DNA from: Petasospora fabianii
Taxonomy: Eukaryota > Ascomycota > Saccharomycetes > Phaffomycetales > Wickerhamomycetaceae
Direction of reading: 5' to 3'
Assembly (NCBI GenBank): GCA_022641835.1
Contig: CP048719.1
Coordinates: 868,001 to 932,000 of the forward strand
DNA length: 64,000 bases
A program made the position numbers and the translations under genes. Below, one piece after another: positions 50,585-61,126 of the stretch (its first letter is position 1; each line of letters opens with the position of its first letter). The notes under the pieces were generated by a model. It did not search any database. It was not told where the DNA came from and saw nothing but the letters and a program-made list of their open reading frames with translations.

Positions 50585-53500
50585 ATGTCAGATAACAACA
50601 AATACAAATATGAGGAGATGTCCAATCAGGTCCTTCAGCAGGACCGGAGAATGATGAGTAACAGATCCAATCCACAAAAGGATGCAGCCATATCCGCACC
50701 GACATCACTCGCTGGTAAGATCTCCATGAAGGAGATGGGAACACGGGCCCATGTTGAAGATGATGACTCTCAGGAGAAGACAGTGGCGAAAAGCATTGCT
50801 GAAAAGTTCAAGAAGAAAGAGCAACAAAAGAGGCTCGCTACAGGATCTACATCTTCACGGGTAAGGAATAGCACATTGCTTGATGCTGACGTTGAAAACC
50901 TCAAGTATCGTCCAAGATCCTCAGATACAACTGCTGCTTATGAAGACCTTGTCGCATGGGTAGCAAGGGTCCTTGGTGGTGATATCCCACATGCTACAGT
51001 TTTGAGTGCCACAGATGTTGTACTCGAAGTTCTTAAGGATGACTCCATGACAGATCGTGCTAAGCTCAAGAACATAACAGATGATCTCTCTGTCTCCATC
51101 TCAGAGAACGACTTCTCCACAGCTAACAGACTCGCTGCTCACATCATCGACTACGATGACCAGACACGAGGTGATGGTGGTAATGTTTCAGAAGATCAGG
51201 ATGGTGTCGCCCTAGATCTCGATGACGATGACGATAACGGTGATGGAGACGATGACGATAGTGACGAAAGCGAAAGTGATGATGACTTTGCCGGTCCTCG
51301 CTTGGACGACTTCATTGCACAACAAGAAGATGAAGCTGATACAGTTGACAATCAGCAAGAAGATGTCATCAAGTTTGACTCAAGGTCTACAGATTCCAAA
51401 AGCATCAACTTGGGTGATGTCGACTCATTCTTTCTGCAGAGATCTATCTCGCATGCAATGCCCAAACTCGATGCTCTTGAGCTTCAAAGCCTTACAACCA
51501 AAGTCTACGATGCCCTCTCCAGTGATCTCACAGACAAGGATTTTGAACAGACGTTGTTGAATCTTCTCGACCAAGACACTCCAGAGTTGATCCAACTACT
51601 CATTTCCAACAGATCAATCATCGCCTGGGGAACAAAACTCGCTAATGCCTCTGACGAATCTGAGAAACAACAGATCCAGGATGCAATGGGCGCTTCGGGT
51701 CTCAAACATCTTCTTGATGATGACTCGGAGGGCCCATCCAAGAGACGAAGAATGGCAACATCATCAAGTGTCACCGTTGAGACCGTCAGAAGACCCAAAA
51801 TAGTGAACCTAGACGACCTCGTGTTTGATCAAGGATCTCATCTCATGACCACAACAAAGGTGAATCTCCCCAAGAGTTCCTTCAAGCGTGTCAAGAAGCA
51901 ATATGAAGAAATTCATATTCCAGCCCCAACACCACCATCAGAAGAACCTCAACTTGTCCCAATCTCAGTGCTACCAGACTGGGCACAATCTTCATTCTCA
52001 TCTGCTGAAACTGCTACACTCAACAGAGTTCAGTCCAAAGTGTTCCCCACGGCTTTCAATGATGATGAAAATATTCTTCTTTGTGCCCCAACTGGTGCCG
52101 GTAAGACCAACGTTGCCATGCTTACAATCCTCAGGGCAATTTCTCATTTTAGACGTGATGATGGGTCATTTGCCCTTAATGACTTCAAGATTGTCTACAT
52201 TGCCCCACTGAAGGCCCTTGTTCAAGAACAGATGCGTGAGTTCTCGAGACGTCTAAGCCACTATGGCCTTAAAGTCGCAGAGCTCACAGGTGATTCCAAC
52301 TTGACGAAGCAGCAAATTGGCGAGACTCAAATCTTGGTAACAACTCCTGAGAAATGGGACGTCATCACCAGAAAAAACTCCGATACGAGCTACACAAACT
52401 TGGTGTCTTTGCTTATCATCGATGAGATCCATTTATTGCACGATGAGAGAGGTCCAGTACTCGAGAGTATTGTTGCCAGAACCATCAGAAACACCGAGGC
52501 CGCCAACAGCAGAGATGTTAGACTAGTTGGTTTATCAGCTACATTGCCGAACTACAAGGACGTCGCTCGCTTCTTGCGTGTTGATGAGTCCAAGGGTCTC
52601 TTCTTCTTTGATGCCTCGTACAGACCTTGTCCATTGGCTCAGCAATTCATCGGTATCACTGAAAAGAACTCGTTTAAGAAGACACAAGCCATGAATGAGG
52701 CCTGTTATGATAAGATCTTGGAGGCTGCTGGAAAGCACCAAGTGATTGTCTTTGTTCATTCCAGAAAGGACACGGTGAGAACTGCTAAATGGCTGAGAGA
52801 CAAGCTTCTCGAGGAGAAAAAATTGAACTCTTTCTTGAAATCAGATTCCGCCAGTGTCGAAATTATGAGACAGGAATCTGACAAGACTCATGACGATGGA
52901 TTAAAAGACTTGATTCCAACAGGATTCGCTGTGCATCATGCTGGTCTCACTAGAGAGGACAGAAGCCGTTCAGAAGACTTGTTTGCTGAAGGTCTTGTCC
53001 AGGTGCTTGTGTCTACTGCCACGTTGGCTTGGGGTGTCAATCTTCCTGCTCACACTGTCATAATCAAGGGTACAGAGGTGTATGCCCCAGACAAAGGTGA
53101 CTGGACGCAACTTTCACCACAGGACATTCTTCAGATGCTTGGTAGAGCTGGTCGTCCTCGATACGATGAGAGTGGTGAAGGTATTATCATCACTTCCCAG
53201 TCAGAAGTTCAGTACTACTTGGCTGTGCTGAATCAACAACTCCCAATCGAATCCCAGCTGATGGGCAAGCTTGCTGACAACCTGAATGCTGAGATCGTGC
53301 TCGGTACTGTTAAGAGTCTTGAAGATGGTGTTTCTTGGCTGGGATACACGTATCTCTATGTGCGTATGCTCACGTCTCCAGGAATCTACAGAGTTGGCCC
53401 TGAGTATGCTGACGACAAGTCGTTAAAGTGGAAGAGAACTGATTTGATCCATTCTGCACTCACAATCCTTCATCAGAACAATCTTGTTGTATATGATGCT

Positions 53501-56500
53501 GAGTCTGGGAGAATCCAGTCTACAGAGCTGGGCCGTATCTCTTCTCACTACTATATCAATTACGACTCAATGGCGTTCTATAACAAGCAACTGAAGTCTT
53601 ACTCCTCTATTATTGATGTTTTCAGAATATTTGCCTCCTCGTCCGAGTTCAAGCTGATCCCAGTGAGACAGGAGGAGAAGGGTGAGATCACAAAATTGGT
53701 TGAGAGAGCTCCTGTACCGATCAAGGAGGATGTCAACGATCCGAGAGCCAAGGCTAACGTGCTGCTTCAATCATACATTTCCAGATTGTCTTTAGAAGGA
53801 TTTGCACTCAATGCTGACATGATTTATATCACACAGTCTGCTGGAAGATTGTTGAGAGCCATCTATGAGATTGTCTTAAAGAAGCAGTGGGCTGGTCTCA
53901 CGAAGCTGCTGCTGGATCTTTGCAAGATGGTTGAAAGAAGAATGTGGTTGTCAAACTCTCCATTCAGACAATTCCCAGATTGTCCGCAAAAGATTATCAA
54001 GAACACAGAGAGCTCGAACCTCCCATGGTCTGAGTACTTCAATTTGACCGATGCTAGTGAAATGGGCCAAGCGATCCGTGATGACAGGTCTGCCAGGGAG
54101 GCATTGGCGATGGTGAAGAAGTTCCCAAAGCTCCAATTAAAGTGCTCTATCCAGACTTTGACTCCAAGCTTGCTGAGAGTTGAGCTTGACATCCTTCCAG
54201 AATGGGACTGGGACGCCACTATCCACAACAACACTGAGCAATTCCTTTTGCTTGTCGAGGATACCAATGGTGAAAAGATCCTGTACGCGGACACTTTCCT
54301 TGTCCAGAGGAACTACGTCAATACCGAACACTTGCTTGACTTCACTGTCCCAATCACTGTTCCACTTCAACCAAACTACTTTGTGACTCTCGTCTCCGAG
54401 AGATGGTTACATTGTGAGTACAGAATCCCAGTGATGTTGAATACAATCAAGGTGCCACAGCAATTCCCTGCTCCAAGAGAATGGATCGACTTGTCCCCAG
54501 TTCCAACCTCCGATCTCGGTATTGCAGAGTTTACCCAGGCTCTTCCAATCACACATTTCAACAAGTTCCAGTCACAGTTGTTGCAGGCTGTGTACAGCTC
54601 CAACGAGAATGTGTTTATTGGTGCCGTAAAGGGGTCGGGTAAGACCATTCTTGCTGAACTAGCCATCTTCAACCACTGGAGGCAGAACAAAGGTCGTGCT
54701 GTCTATATCGTTCCTACCCTAGAGAAGATTGAGACTCTTCACAAGGACTGGAGCAAACGCTTTGGTAATATTGCCGGTGGTAAAGTCATTGGAAAGTTCA
54801 GTAATGAGTTGACCTCCAACTTGAAGACTTTGGCTGAGAGCCACTTGATCCTTGCTACTCCTCAGCAGTTTGATGTCGTATCTCGTCGTTGGAAACAAAG
54901 AAGAAATGTGCAGACCATTGAGTTGTTCATTGCTGATGACGTTCAGATCTTGGGTAACGGATTTGATGGATGTGTCTACGAGAATATCATCTCAAGAATG
55001 AGATTCATGTCCACGCAACTTGAGACTGACTTGAGAATTGTGGCACTTGGAACTTCATTGGCGAATGGTCGTGAGTTTGGTCAGTGGATCGGTGCGCAAA
55101 AGACAAACATTTTCAACTACTCTGCTATGGATCGAATTAGACCTCTTGAGATTCATCTTCAGTCGTTTGCTATCAAACATAACCCATCCATGATTCTGGC
55201 CATGATCAGACCAGCATATGAGGCCATTAAGGGACTCCAAGGTGGAACTTCTCTTGTCTTTGTTCCAACCCGTCAACACTGCGTGGATGTTGGTGTTCAA
55301 CTTTCAAGCTTTGCCTCACAGGATGATCACCAGTTGCTTGGTACTGATGTCTCTGAGATTGAGCCACTTCTCAAGAAGGTATCTGATCCAACTTTAGAGG
55401 GTTTGTTGAGATCTGGTATTGGTCTCTACTACAAGAACATGTCTGCTATTGACAAGAAGATTGTTGAGAGATTGCAATCAAGTGGAGTCCTCGGTGTGAT
55501 CCTTGCCACTAGAGATACGGCATCGTATGCAAAATCTGCCAACCTTGTTGTTGTTCTTAGTACTCAGTTCTTTGAGGGAAAAGAACATCGTTATATTGAT
55601 TATCCTATCAATGAGGTCTTGGAGATGATTGGTTGCTCACAAGCTGAAGATGGTGATGCTGATAGGGCAATTGTGTTTACAAATGCTACCAAGAAGGAGT
55701 ACTACAAGAAGTTCTTAAACGAACCTCTTCCAGTTGAGAGTTTCCTAAATGTGTTCCTCCACGATTCATTCATTAGTGAGATCAGTACGGGGTTGATCAA
55801 GTCAAGACAGGATTGTATTGACTGGTTGACATACTCATACTTCTACAGACGACTCCACAGCAATCCAAGTTTCTACGGCATTAAGGACGTTTCGCATGTT
55901 GGTCTCTCCACTTTCCTAACAGAGCTTGTTGAGGAGACATTGACCGAACTGTCTGATGCTAAATTGATTGAGTTGCAAGACCAAGATGATGATATTAATG
56001 AAGAGGAGAATGAGGACGAAGAGGAGGCTGAGATTTCACCATTGGATGGTGCTCTTGTCGCTGCTTACTACAATGTGTCTTTCATCACTATGCAAACATT
56101 TGTGTTGTCTCTTACTAAGAAGTCGAAGCTCAAATCCATTTTGGAGATTGTTACTTCTGCTTCTGAGTTTGACTCGCTTCCAATCCGCAAGGGTGAATCT
56201 TCCATACTTCAGAAGATTTATAACCGTGTTCCTATTAAATCCTCTCAGGATCTTTCCTTGGAGTCACCATACCTGAAGGCGTTTATATTGCTTCAAGCCC
56301 ACTTCTCCAGAATGAATTTGCCACCAGACTTGGCTTCTGATCAAAATTTTGTACTGGAGAAGACTTTGACCTTGTTATACACTTCTGTTGACTTGTTGTC
56401 CAGTGAGGGATTCCTTAATTCCACTTATGCCATGGATCTTTGCCAGATGGTAATCCAGGCCACTTGGGACACTGATAGCCCACTCAAGCAGATTCCATAC

Positions 56501-57019
56501 GTTAATGATGCCATTATTGAACGTGCCACTGAGCACAATGTCAAGTCGGTGTTTGATCTTTTGGAGATTGAGGATGATGAGAGAACAGAGATTTTACAAT
56601 TGGGAGACAGGGAACTCCAAAAAGTTGCTGAGTTTGTTAATGACTATCCAAATGTTGAGCTATCTTACAAGATCCCACAAGAGACCATTACCTCTAATGA
56701 ACCAGCACGTATTCAGATCACTGTTACGCGTGATGATGTTCCAGAAGATATGACCGTTGTTGCCCCATTTTATCCATTCCCACATACTGAGAACTGGTGG
56801 GTACTTATGGGAAACAAGTCCACAAAGGAACTGTTTGGTATCAAGAAGGTTGTATTGAACAAGGAGGAGATGGATGTGAACTTGGAGTTTACGATTCCAA
56901 GAGCTGGCCATCATGAACTTTCTATATGGTGTGTCTGTGACTCTTTCATTGATTGTGACAAGGAGATCACTCTTCAGGTTGACGTTGAACAGGGCGAGGA
57001 CGAAAGCGATGACGAATGA
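50585..57019 (+). CDS. BRR2: Brr2, spliceosomal U5 snRNP RNA helicase
   Basis: 2144 residues (S. cerevisiae 2163). Brr2 unwinds U4/U6 to activate the spliceosome. The order is a disordered acidic N-terminal region with a plug/PWI-like part (to about 450), an active helicase cassette with APTGAGKT (K507) and DEIH in LLIIDEIHLLHDERG, a Sec63 module, a second cassette with GAVKGSGKT (K1353) but degenerate ADDVQ in place of DEIH, and a second Sec63 module ending in an acidic tail. Loss of the Walker B acid pair in the second cassette is normal for Brr2, which uses it as a regulatory platform. QMLGRAGRPRYDESGEG (motif VI) is intact in cassette one. Confidence 0.98.
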   Translation: MSDNNKYKYEEMSNQVLQQDRRMMSNRSNPQKDAAISAPTSLAGKISMKEMGTRAHVEDDDSQEKTVAKSIAEKFKKKEQQKRLATGSTSSRVRNSTLLDADVENLKYRPRSSDTTAAYEDLVAWVARVLGGDIPHATVLSATDVVLEVLKDDSMTDRAKLKNITDDLSVSISENDFSTANRLAAHIIDYDDQTRGDGGNVSEDQDGVALDLDDDDDNGDGDDDDSDESESDDDFAGPRLDDFIAQQEDEADTVDNQQEDVIKFDSRSTDSKSINLGDVDSFFLQRSISHAMPKLDALELQSLTTKVYDALSSDLTDKDFEQTLLNLLDQDTPELIQLLISNRSIIAWGTKLANASDESEKQQIQDAMGASGLKHLLDDDSEGPSKRRRMATSSSVTVETVRRPKIVNLDDLVFDQGSHLMTTTKVNLPKSSFKRVKKQYEEIHIPAPTPPSEEPQLVPISVLPDWAQSSFSSAETATLNRVQSKVFPTAFNDDENILLCAPTGAGKTNVAMLTILRAISHFRRDDGSFALNDFKIVYIAPLKALVQEQMREFSRRLSHYGLKVAELTGDSNLTKQQIGETQILVTTPEKWDVITRKNSDTSYTNLVSLLIIDEIHLLHDERGPVLESIVARTIRNTEAANSRDVRLVGLSATLPNYKDVARFLRVDESKGLFFFDASYRPCPLAQQFIGITEKNSFKKTQAMNEACYDKILEAAGKHQVIVFVHSRKDTVRTAKWLRDKLLEEKKLNSFLKSDSASVEIMRQESDKTHDDGLKDLIPTGFAVHHAGLTREDRSRSEDLFAEGLVQVLVSTATLAWGVNLPAHTVIIKGTEVYAPDKGDWTQLSPQDILQMLGRAGRPRYDESGEGIIITSQSEVQYYLAVLNQQLPIESQLMGKLADNLNAEIVLGTVKSLEDGVSWLGYTYLYVRMLTSPGIYRVGPEYADDKSLKWKRTDLIHSALTILHQNNLVVYDAESGRIQSTELGRISSHYYINYDSMAFYNKQLKSYSSIIDVFRIFASSSEFKLIPVRQEEKGEITKLVERAPVPIKEDVNDPRAKANVLLQSYISRLSLEGFALNADMIYITQSAGRLLRAIYEIVLKKQWAGLTKLLLDLCKMVERRMWLSNSPFRQFPDCPQKIIKNTESSNLPWSEYFNLTDASEMGQAIRDDRSAREALAMVKKFPKLQLKCSIQTLTPSLLRVELDILPEWDWDATIHNNTEQFLLLVEDTNGEKILYADTFLVQRNYVNTEHLLDFTVPITVPLQPNYFVTLVSERWLHCEYRIPVMLNTIKVPQQFPAPREWIDLSPVPTSDLGIAEFTQALPITHFNKFQSQLLQAVYSSNENVFIGAVKGSGKTILAELAIFNHWRQNKGRAVYIVPTLEKIETLHKDWSKRFGNIAGGKVIGKFSNELTSNLKTLAESHLILATPQQFDVVSRRWKQRRNVQTIELFIADDVQILGNGFDGCVYENIISRMRFMSTQLETDLRIVALGTSLANGREFGQWIGAQKTNIFNYSAMDRIRPLEIHLQSFAIKHNPSMILAMIRPAYEAIKGLQGGTSLVFVPTRQHCVDVGVQLSSFASQDDHQLLGTDVSEIEPLLKKVSDPTLEGLLRSGIGLYYKNMSAIDKKIVERLQSSGVLGVILATRDTASYAKSANLVVVLSTQFFEGKEHRYIDYPINEVLEMIGCSQAEDGDADRAIVFTNATKKEYYKKFLNEPLPVESFLNVFLHDSFISEISTGLIKSRQDCIDWLTYSYFYRRLHSNPSFYGIKDVSHVGLSTFLTELVEETLTELSDAKLIELQDQDDDINEEENEDEEEAEISPLDGALVAAYYNVSFITMQTFVLSLTKKSKLKSILEIVTSASEFDSLPIRKGESSILQKIYNRVPIKSSQDLSLESPYLKAFILLQAHFSRMNLPPDLASDQNFVLEKTLTLLYTSVDLLSSEGFLNSTYAMDLCQMVIQATWDTDSPLKQIPYVNDAIIERATEHNVKSVFDLLEIEDDERTEILQLGDRELQKVAEFVNDYPNVELSYKIPQETITSNEPARIQITVTRDDVPEDMTVVAPFYPFPHTENWWVLMGNKSTKELFGIKKVVLNKEEMDVNLEFTIPRAGHHELSIWCVCDSFIDCDKEITLQVDVEQGEDESDDE

Positions 57020-57639
57020 ACTTGGAAGCTGTATGTAATAATTACGTACTTAATGATATAATTTTAATGATCTAAACATTTGTAATAACAAGAAAAGCTT
57101 CCCACTATGCCCTAAGAGTTGACTGATTAGGGAAAGGTTATGTAGCCCATGCGCATCACCACATTAAAAAAAATTTCACAGCCAAACTTTCAACTCTTCT
57201 TCTTTCACCCCCTTGTCCTTTTTTCCTCTTCTTCAGAAAGTTGCAACCAGGCAATTTGGCGCATTGTTCAATTGGTCCTGTCTTATTCTTCCCATTTTCG
57301 ATTTCTTCTCTTTGGAGTTGGAGGCCCAGTCTTGCCTATTAATTTAGGGAGGCTATTCGTGGTTAGGATTTGGGCTCTTGAATAAGTTAGTGACGGTGGA
57401 TTATGGGTTGATACAGTCCTGGTGAGATCGAAATGGCTTCAAGAATTTGTCGTATCCGGTATTCGTAAGAGTACACTACTGCGATGGATCCCGTAAAGTC
57501 AGTACATCCTTCTGAAGAGAGGGTTTATTCATGTTTATGGATCAATCCAATGTCTATTTTGCCTTGGCAAGAAACAAGAAAACAACGTTACTGTAGCTTT
57601 TGATGCATATGTATATATATGTATTTGAGGAATGCCATA
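57020..57639. other. Convergent intergenic BRR2/TED1
   Basis: About 0.6 kb between two convergent genes with no frame that looks real. A pyrimidine-rich stretch near 57195-57235 is the only notable feature. Confidence 0.5.
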
Positions 57640-59037
57640 TCAAAGTCCCAAAGTGAAAACTGTCGAGACCAACAATGTAGCGATAATAGTGGTGACTTTT
57701 GTTGCCCACCAAACATGTTGTATGATGAATGGACACAAAGTGAACTTAAATTCCCATTCTTGAACTCCTGTGTTGAAATGACCTGTCATAACACCAGTGT
57801 TTCCTCCAAATTCACCCATCATGGCTCTAACTGTTACTTCTCTTATAGCGGTATCCTCCTTCTTGTCCTTTGATGCATACCATTTTGTACCATTAAGGTT
57901 GTAGTAAGACAAACAACCTTCATGGTCATGACCTGTGAGAATGATACCGGGCTGTTCATCAAATACCAATGATAAGACACGTTGGGAAACTTCTTCACTC
58001 AAATGATTTTGAGATCGAAGCTTACCGATCTTGTATTGTTCTCTAGCGTCTTCCTTGTAGTAATCAAAGTATGGTCCATCGACACAGAGACCTTCCTCTT
58101 TGTAAAATGGAACATGTGTCAATAAGATGGTGGCACCTTTGAACTTTCTCTCAAACAATTGATACAAGAACTCCCATGTGTATTCGATAAATTCTGGCTG
58201 TAAGGCAGGACCTTCAAGTAGTAACGAGTTCAACACAACAATACGGTATGCATGTGGAGTACCAACATCATACTCAATCCAAAAGTTGTCCTTTCCAAAC
58301 AGTTCAAAGTAACGAGCCATGTGTTGCCATGTAGCGTCACCAGAGTATCCAATATCGTGATTACCACTAACGTTTAAGAAGAGTGGGGCATTGTCAAACT
58401 TCTTCACATAGTCCTGGGTGGTCCAATCATACACATCTTGGAAACCAAAGTTGTAATCCTTCTTATCGGTAGCTTTTCTCTCATCTAAGAACTTTCTCCA
58501 GTCAACATTCTCATGTTTGTTATAGATATCAATAACGTGTTGTCTATGTTCATCTGGCTGATCATACAATCTGGTGACATAACGCCTTGTTCTGTTATAG
58601 AACTCAGAATCCAGGATCCATTGAGATGAGAACAAGTCACCGAGAACCGCCACATGTGTTGGATTCAATCTCTTTTGCATCGTCTTATAAATATGACCTA
58701 AGTAGTAATCATTACCAAATGTATCGAGTCTCTTGATGTATGGAGTTGATGGCCAATTCCCCTTGATCTGTGGATCTCCAAAAGCCAGCATCTTAATATC
58801 AGGCACCTCGGGTTGCTTATACCCTGGTTTAAACACGTACTGTGTCAGCAGATCACCCAAATATGGAGTCTTTCTAACCCTTTGAAGCCATGGCGGCAAT
58901 GTGGAGAATGGTGGGGACTCGTATTGATGAGACCACGAACAAACCTCAGGAGTTAGTGACGGGTAAGTATAGATGTAAACATTGAGTAGAAGTGCCAATG
59001 TCACAGCAAATGCTGTAAACTGACGTATAAAGGACAT
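57640..59037 (-). CDS. TED1: Ted1, ER GPI-glycan remodelling phosphoesterase
   Basis: 465 residues (S. cerevisiae 473). Ted1, a Cdc1-family metallophosphoesterase in the ER, removes ethanolamine phosphate from the second mannose of GPI and works with Emp24/Erv25 in export of GPI-proteins. Membrane segments lie at residues 8-28 and near the C-terminus (about 440-463). Metal-binding blocks are AFGDPQIKG (D-x-Q in place of the usual D-x-H, as typical for this family), AVLGDLFSSQW, NVSGNHDIGYSG, LLTHVPFYKEEGLC and ILTGHDHEGCL. All are intact. The promoter carries a three-site CACGTG cluster. Confidence 0.93.
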   Translation of the reverse strand: MSFIRQFTAFAVTLALLLNVYIYTYPSLTPEVCSWSHQYESPPFSTLPPWLQRVRKTPYLGDLLTQYVFKPGYKQPEVPDIKMLAFGDPQIKGNWPSTPYIKRLDTFGNDYYLGHIYKTMQKRLNPTHVAVLGDLFSSQWILDSEFYNRTRRYVTRLYDQPDEHRQHVIDIYNKHENVDWRKFLDERKATDKKDYNFGFQDVYDWTTQDYVKKFDNAPLFLNVSGNHDIGYSGDATWQHMARYFELFGKDNFWIEYDVGTPHAYRIVVLNSLLLEGPALQPEFIEYTWEFLYQLFERKFKGATILLTHVPFYKEEGLCVDGPYFDYYKEDAREQYKIGKLRSQNHLSEEVSQRVLSLVFDEQPGIILTGHDHEGCLSYYNLNGTKWYASKDKKEDTAIREVTVRAMMGEFGGNTGVMTGHFNTGVQEWEFKFTLCPFIIQHVWWATKVTTIIATLLVSTVFTLGL

Positions 59038-59701
59038 TCTTTGGTGGTGTTATTGTCCTTTATAAATGTGTTTATTGATCTGGTTTGGGCTTCCCATTTC
59101 CCCAAAATCTCTTGAAAATGACAGCGGATAAACGTCACGTGATTAATCCAATGGGATTTGATCACGTGCATCATCACGTGACTGATTTTATGCTAATGCT
59201 TCTCAAGGACCGATACACTAATATAACTTTAGCTAATACTAGGGATGTTACACCAATTCTTTAATGCCTATCAGTACACTTTTGGGTATAGAAAAGGCTG
59301 ATGATAGCTTATAGATCAAGCTACAGCACCAGAACTGGTGGAACAGTCTCTTGACTATGACTTCATCTTACCCTTCCACTGATGTTTCCTCTTCAAAGAC
59401 TTTGTTCTTGGCAGCAAAGAGTTCATCGACGGCCAATCTCTCAGTGGTAAGAAGTTACTTTTTATATGCTTGTCTAGAAAGCTCCTGACACCTCAACAGC
59501 TCAGCTCTTCTCATGGCTTCTCAACACGAGGATTTCTGTCTTGATTTCCTAATGCGGTAACTCAGCTTCTCGACAGAAAAGGACATTTAAATCGACTAGA
59601 AACAAGCATATAAGGCGGGATAGATCCATTAAAGATTTTCATTTAGCTTTCTTTTAGATATTCATCTCTCAAAATAACCAAAAAAGAAAGTCTTTCTAGA
59701 A
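59038..59701. other. Intergenic TED1 to first small orphan gene
   Basis: Besides the CACGTG cluster it holds a 43-codon frame at 59357-59488 beginning MTSSYPSTDVSSSK. A GTAAGA follows inside that frame, but no TACTAAC is present and a join to the next gene meets a stop, so I do not call an exon. Confidence 0.4.
59136..59180. promoter_or_regulatory. Cluster of three CACGTG sites before TED1
   Basis: Cores at 59136, 59163 and 59175; two are in GTCACGTGAT or ATCACGTGAC contexts. They lie about 100-145 bases upstream of the TED1 start on its transcribed side, the right distance for a Cbf1-type activator. Confidence 0.6.
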
Positions 59702-60133
59702 ATGCCTTCTATCTTCAGCAACAAGAATCACTCTAAAATCCATAAGATCGCTTCATGCTTTCAAAAGGTTAAATTAAACCACATATCCTGGGGTACTCTT
59801 CCTGTCATTCATCGTTCTCGCCCGACTGAGAATCCTGTGGATCAGTTCAAGCCTAATGTGGTCTCCAACAAGAGTGGCTCCTACATCTGGACTTTCCCAG
59901 CTAGAGAAGACGCTTCATCTACTAGTCCCTATTCAAAACCTTCTAGCACACATACCAACTCATCATATTATAAGTATGGAGTCACTGATTACAAAGGTTC
60001 AGCAACTGAGGTCTTGACACATTATGAGGCTCCAGCTAAGACAAAGTTCCGTCCTACCTCTGAGTACATGAAGACTCCACCACCTTCCTCTAGCTGTTCA
60101 ATCTTCACCCTTGACTCAGATGATAATGAGTAG
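59702..60133 (+). CDS. Small orphan protein, C-K-K-W motif (first of a pair)
   Basis: 143 residues, basic N-terminal half, Ser/Thr/Tyr/Pro-rich middle, acidic end (DSDDNE). There is no signal or membrane segment. Residues 19-30 (CFQKVKLNHISW) share spacing with residues 42-53 of the next gene (CLFKMKSKTVRW): C, two lysines, a branched aliphatic and W all align. I do not recognise a family. Frame length and codon use suggest real coding, and a small TTTTAG- and A-rich leader lies upstream. Confidence 0.6.
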   Translation: MPSIFSNKNHSKIHKIASCFQKVKLNHISWGTLPVIHRSRPTENPVDQFKPNVVSNKSGSYIWTFPAREDASSTSPYSKPSSTHTNSSYYKYGVTDYKGSATEVLTHYEAPAKTKFRPTSEYMKTPPPSSSCSIFTLDSDDNE

Positions 60134-60613
60134 TCCCATTAAGCCTTTCAAGACTGTGTCAATATGAAACACTGAACAGATCATCCTGAAATGATCTACA
60201 AAATTGATGGTAGTCTCCCTGAGTGGGGATCTGCAACTTTTGGTGCCGCAGCTCCATTAGAAGGATACCCGGGAAGAAAAACTAGGCCTCTGGACACCTA
60301 TAAAGCTTTTGACTTGTACTATAACTATATGTAGTACGTGACTATGACCTATATGATACATACGCTTAGCCTTCTACCACACATCTCTGTAAATGTGTGC
60401 TGTAGGCTCTTGCGAAGACTGCTAGTTAACAGGTCGTAAACCTCTCAAAGGCAGTAAGCGGCAGCAACAAACACCGTTTTAGTTTTGCATTATATGCAAA
60501 TCAGTCAGTAAACTCTCAGCAAGAGCTTTTTAGGCGACGACTCCCCCGCATGCTTGTACTCGGCTACCCATTCTTCTCACACCTTGGATTCCTGGCGTAC
60601 ATGAACCCCCATT
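60134..60613. other. Intergenic between the two small orphan genes
   Basis: 480 bases without a frame worth naming; the part near 60480-60560 is likely the promoter of the second gene. Confidence 0.5.
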
Positions 60614-61126
60614 ATGGCATCAATGGTCTCTAATACTAAACCTGAAGACTCAATATCTTCAAAGCAGCACTCTATGAGCAAACAGGACTCACAATTAGTT
60701 CCTCGATCATGTCTCCGTGATAAATTGAGCTTCAAGTGTTTGTTTAAGATGAAGTCAAAGACTGTAAGGTGGTCAGACGAGAATGAGCCCCTGTGTGAGT
60801 ATACATGGTCCAAGGAAGTATATTCTCGTGAGCCTGTTTCTCCAGTTGCAAAGATTGACCTTGTTCTTGATGTAATTCTGGACCATTACAACTTTGGAAT
60901 CTCTTATAGAGCAGAGGATTTTGAACCAGAGCTTAAAGGGGAATACTTGGATAGGGATTTTGACTCTCTTTGTGATCCTTCAAATCCAAATGATCCTTTC
61001 AGAATGGTGTATGAGTCACTAAAGAATAAAGTAAAAGCTGGGAATAGAAAAGAAGTTAAGGAAGAACTCGAAAATATACCAAGAGAGATTTGGAGATTGC
61101 ACATGTCTGGTGTCACATTCTACTGA
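60614..61126 (+). CDS. Small orphan protein with PP1-docking-like KTVRW
   Basis: 170 residues. The N-terminal 40 are Ser/Lys-rich. Residues 49-53 (KTVRW) fit the RVxF type PP1-docking pattern [KR]x[VI]x[FW], followed by an acidic SDENEP, and DVILDHYNFGISYRAEDFEPELKGEYLDRDFDS lies further on. The C-terminal 50 residues look helical and charged. The motif raises a regulatory subunit of the Glc7 phosphatase as a possibility; the rest has no known family. It is in tandem with the previous small gene, 480 bases apart, and may be a diverged copy. Confidence 0.65.
   Translation: MASMVSNTKPEDSISSKQHSMSKQDSQLVPRSCLRDKLSFKCLFKMKSKTVRWSDENEPLCEYTWSKEVYSREPVSPVAKIDLVLDVILDHYNFGISYRAEDFEPELKGEYLDRDFDSLCDPSNPNDPFRMVYESLKNKVKAGNRKEVKEELENIPREIWRLHMSGVTFY

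Noticed and set aside
59357-59488. Small frame MTSSYPSTDVSSSK with inner GTAAGA as a possible first exon of the 59702 gene
   Set aside because: No TACTAAC branch site before 59702, and the obvious TTTTAG acceptor would meet an in-frame stop before the next ATG.
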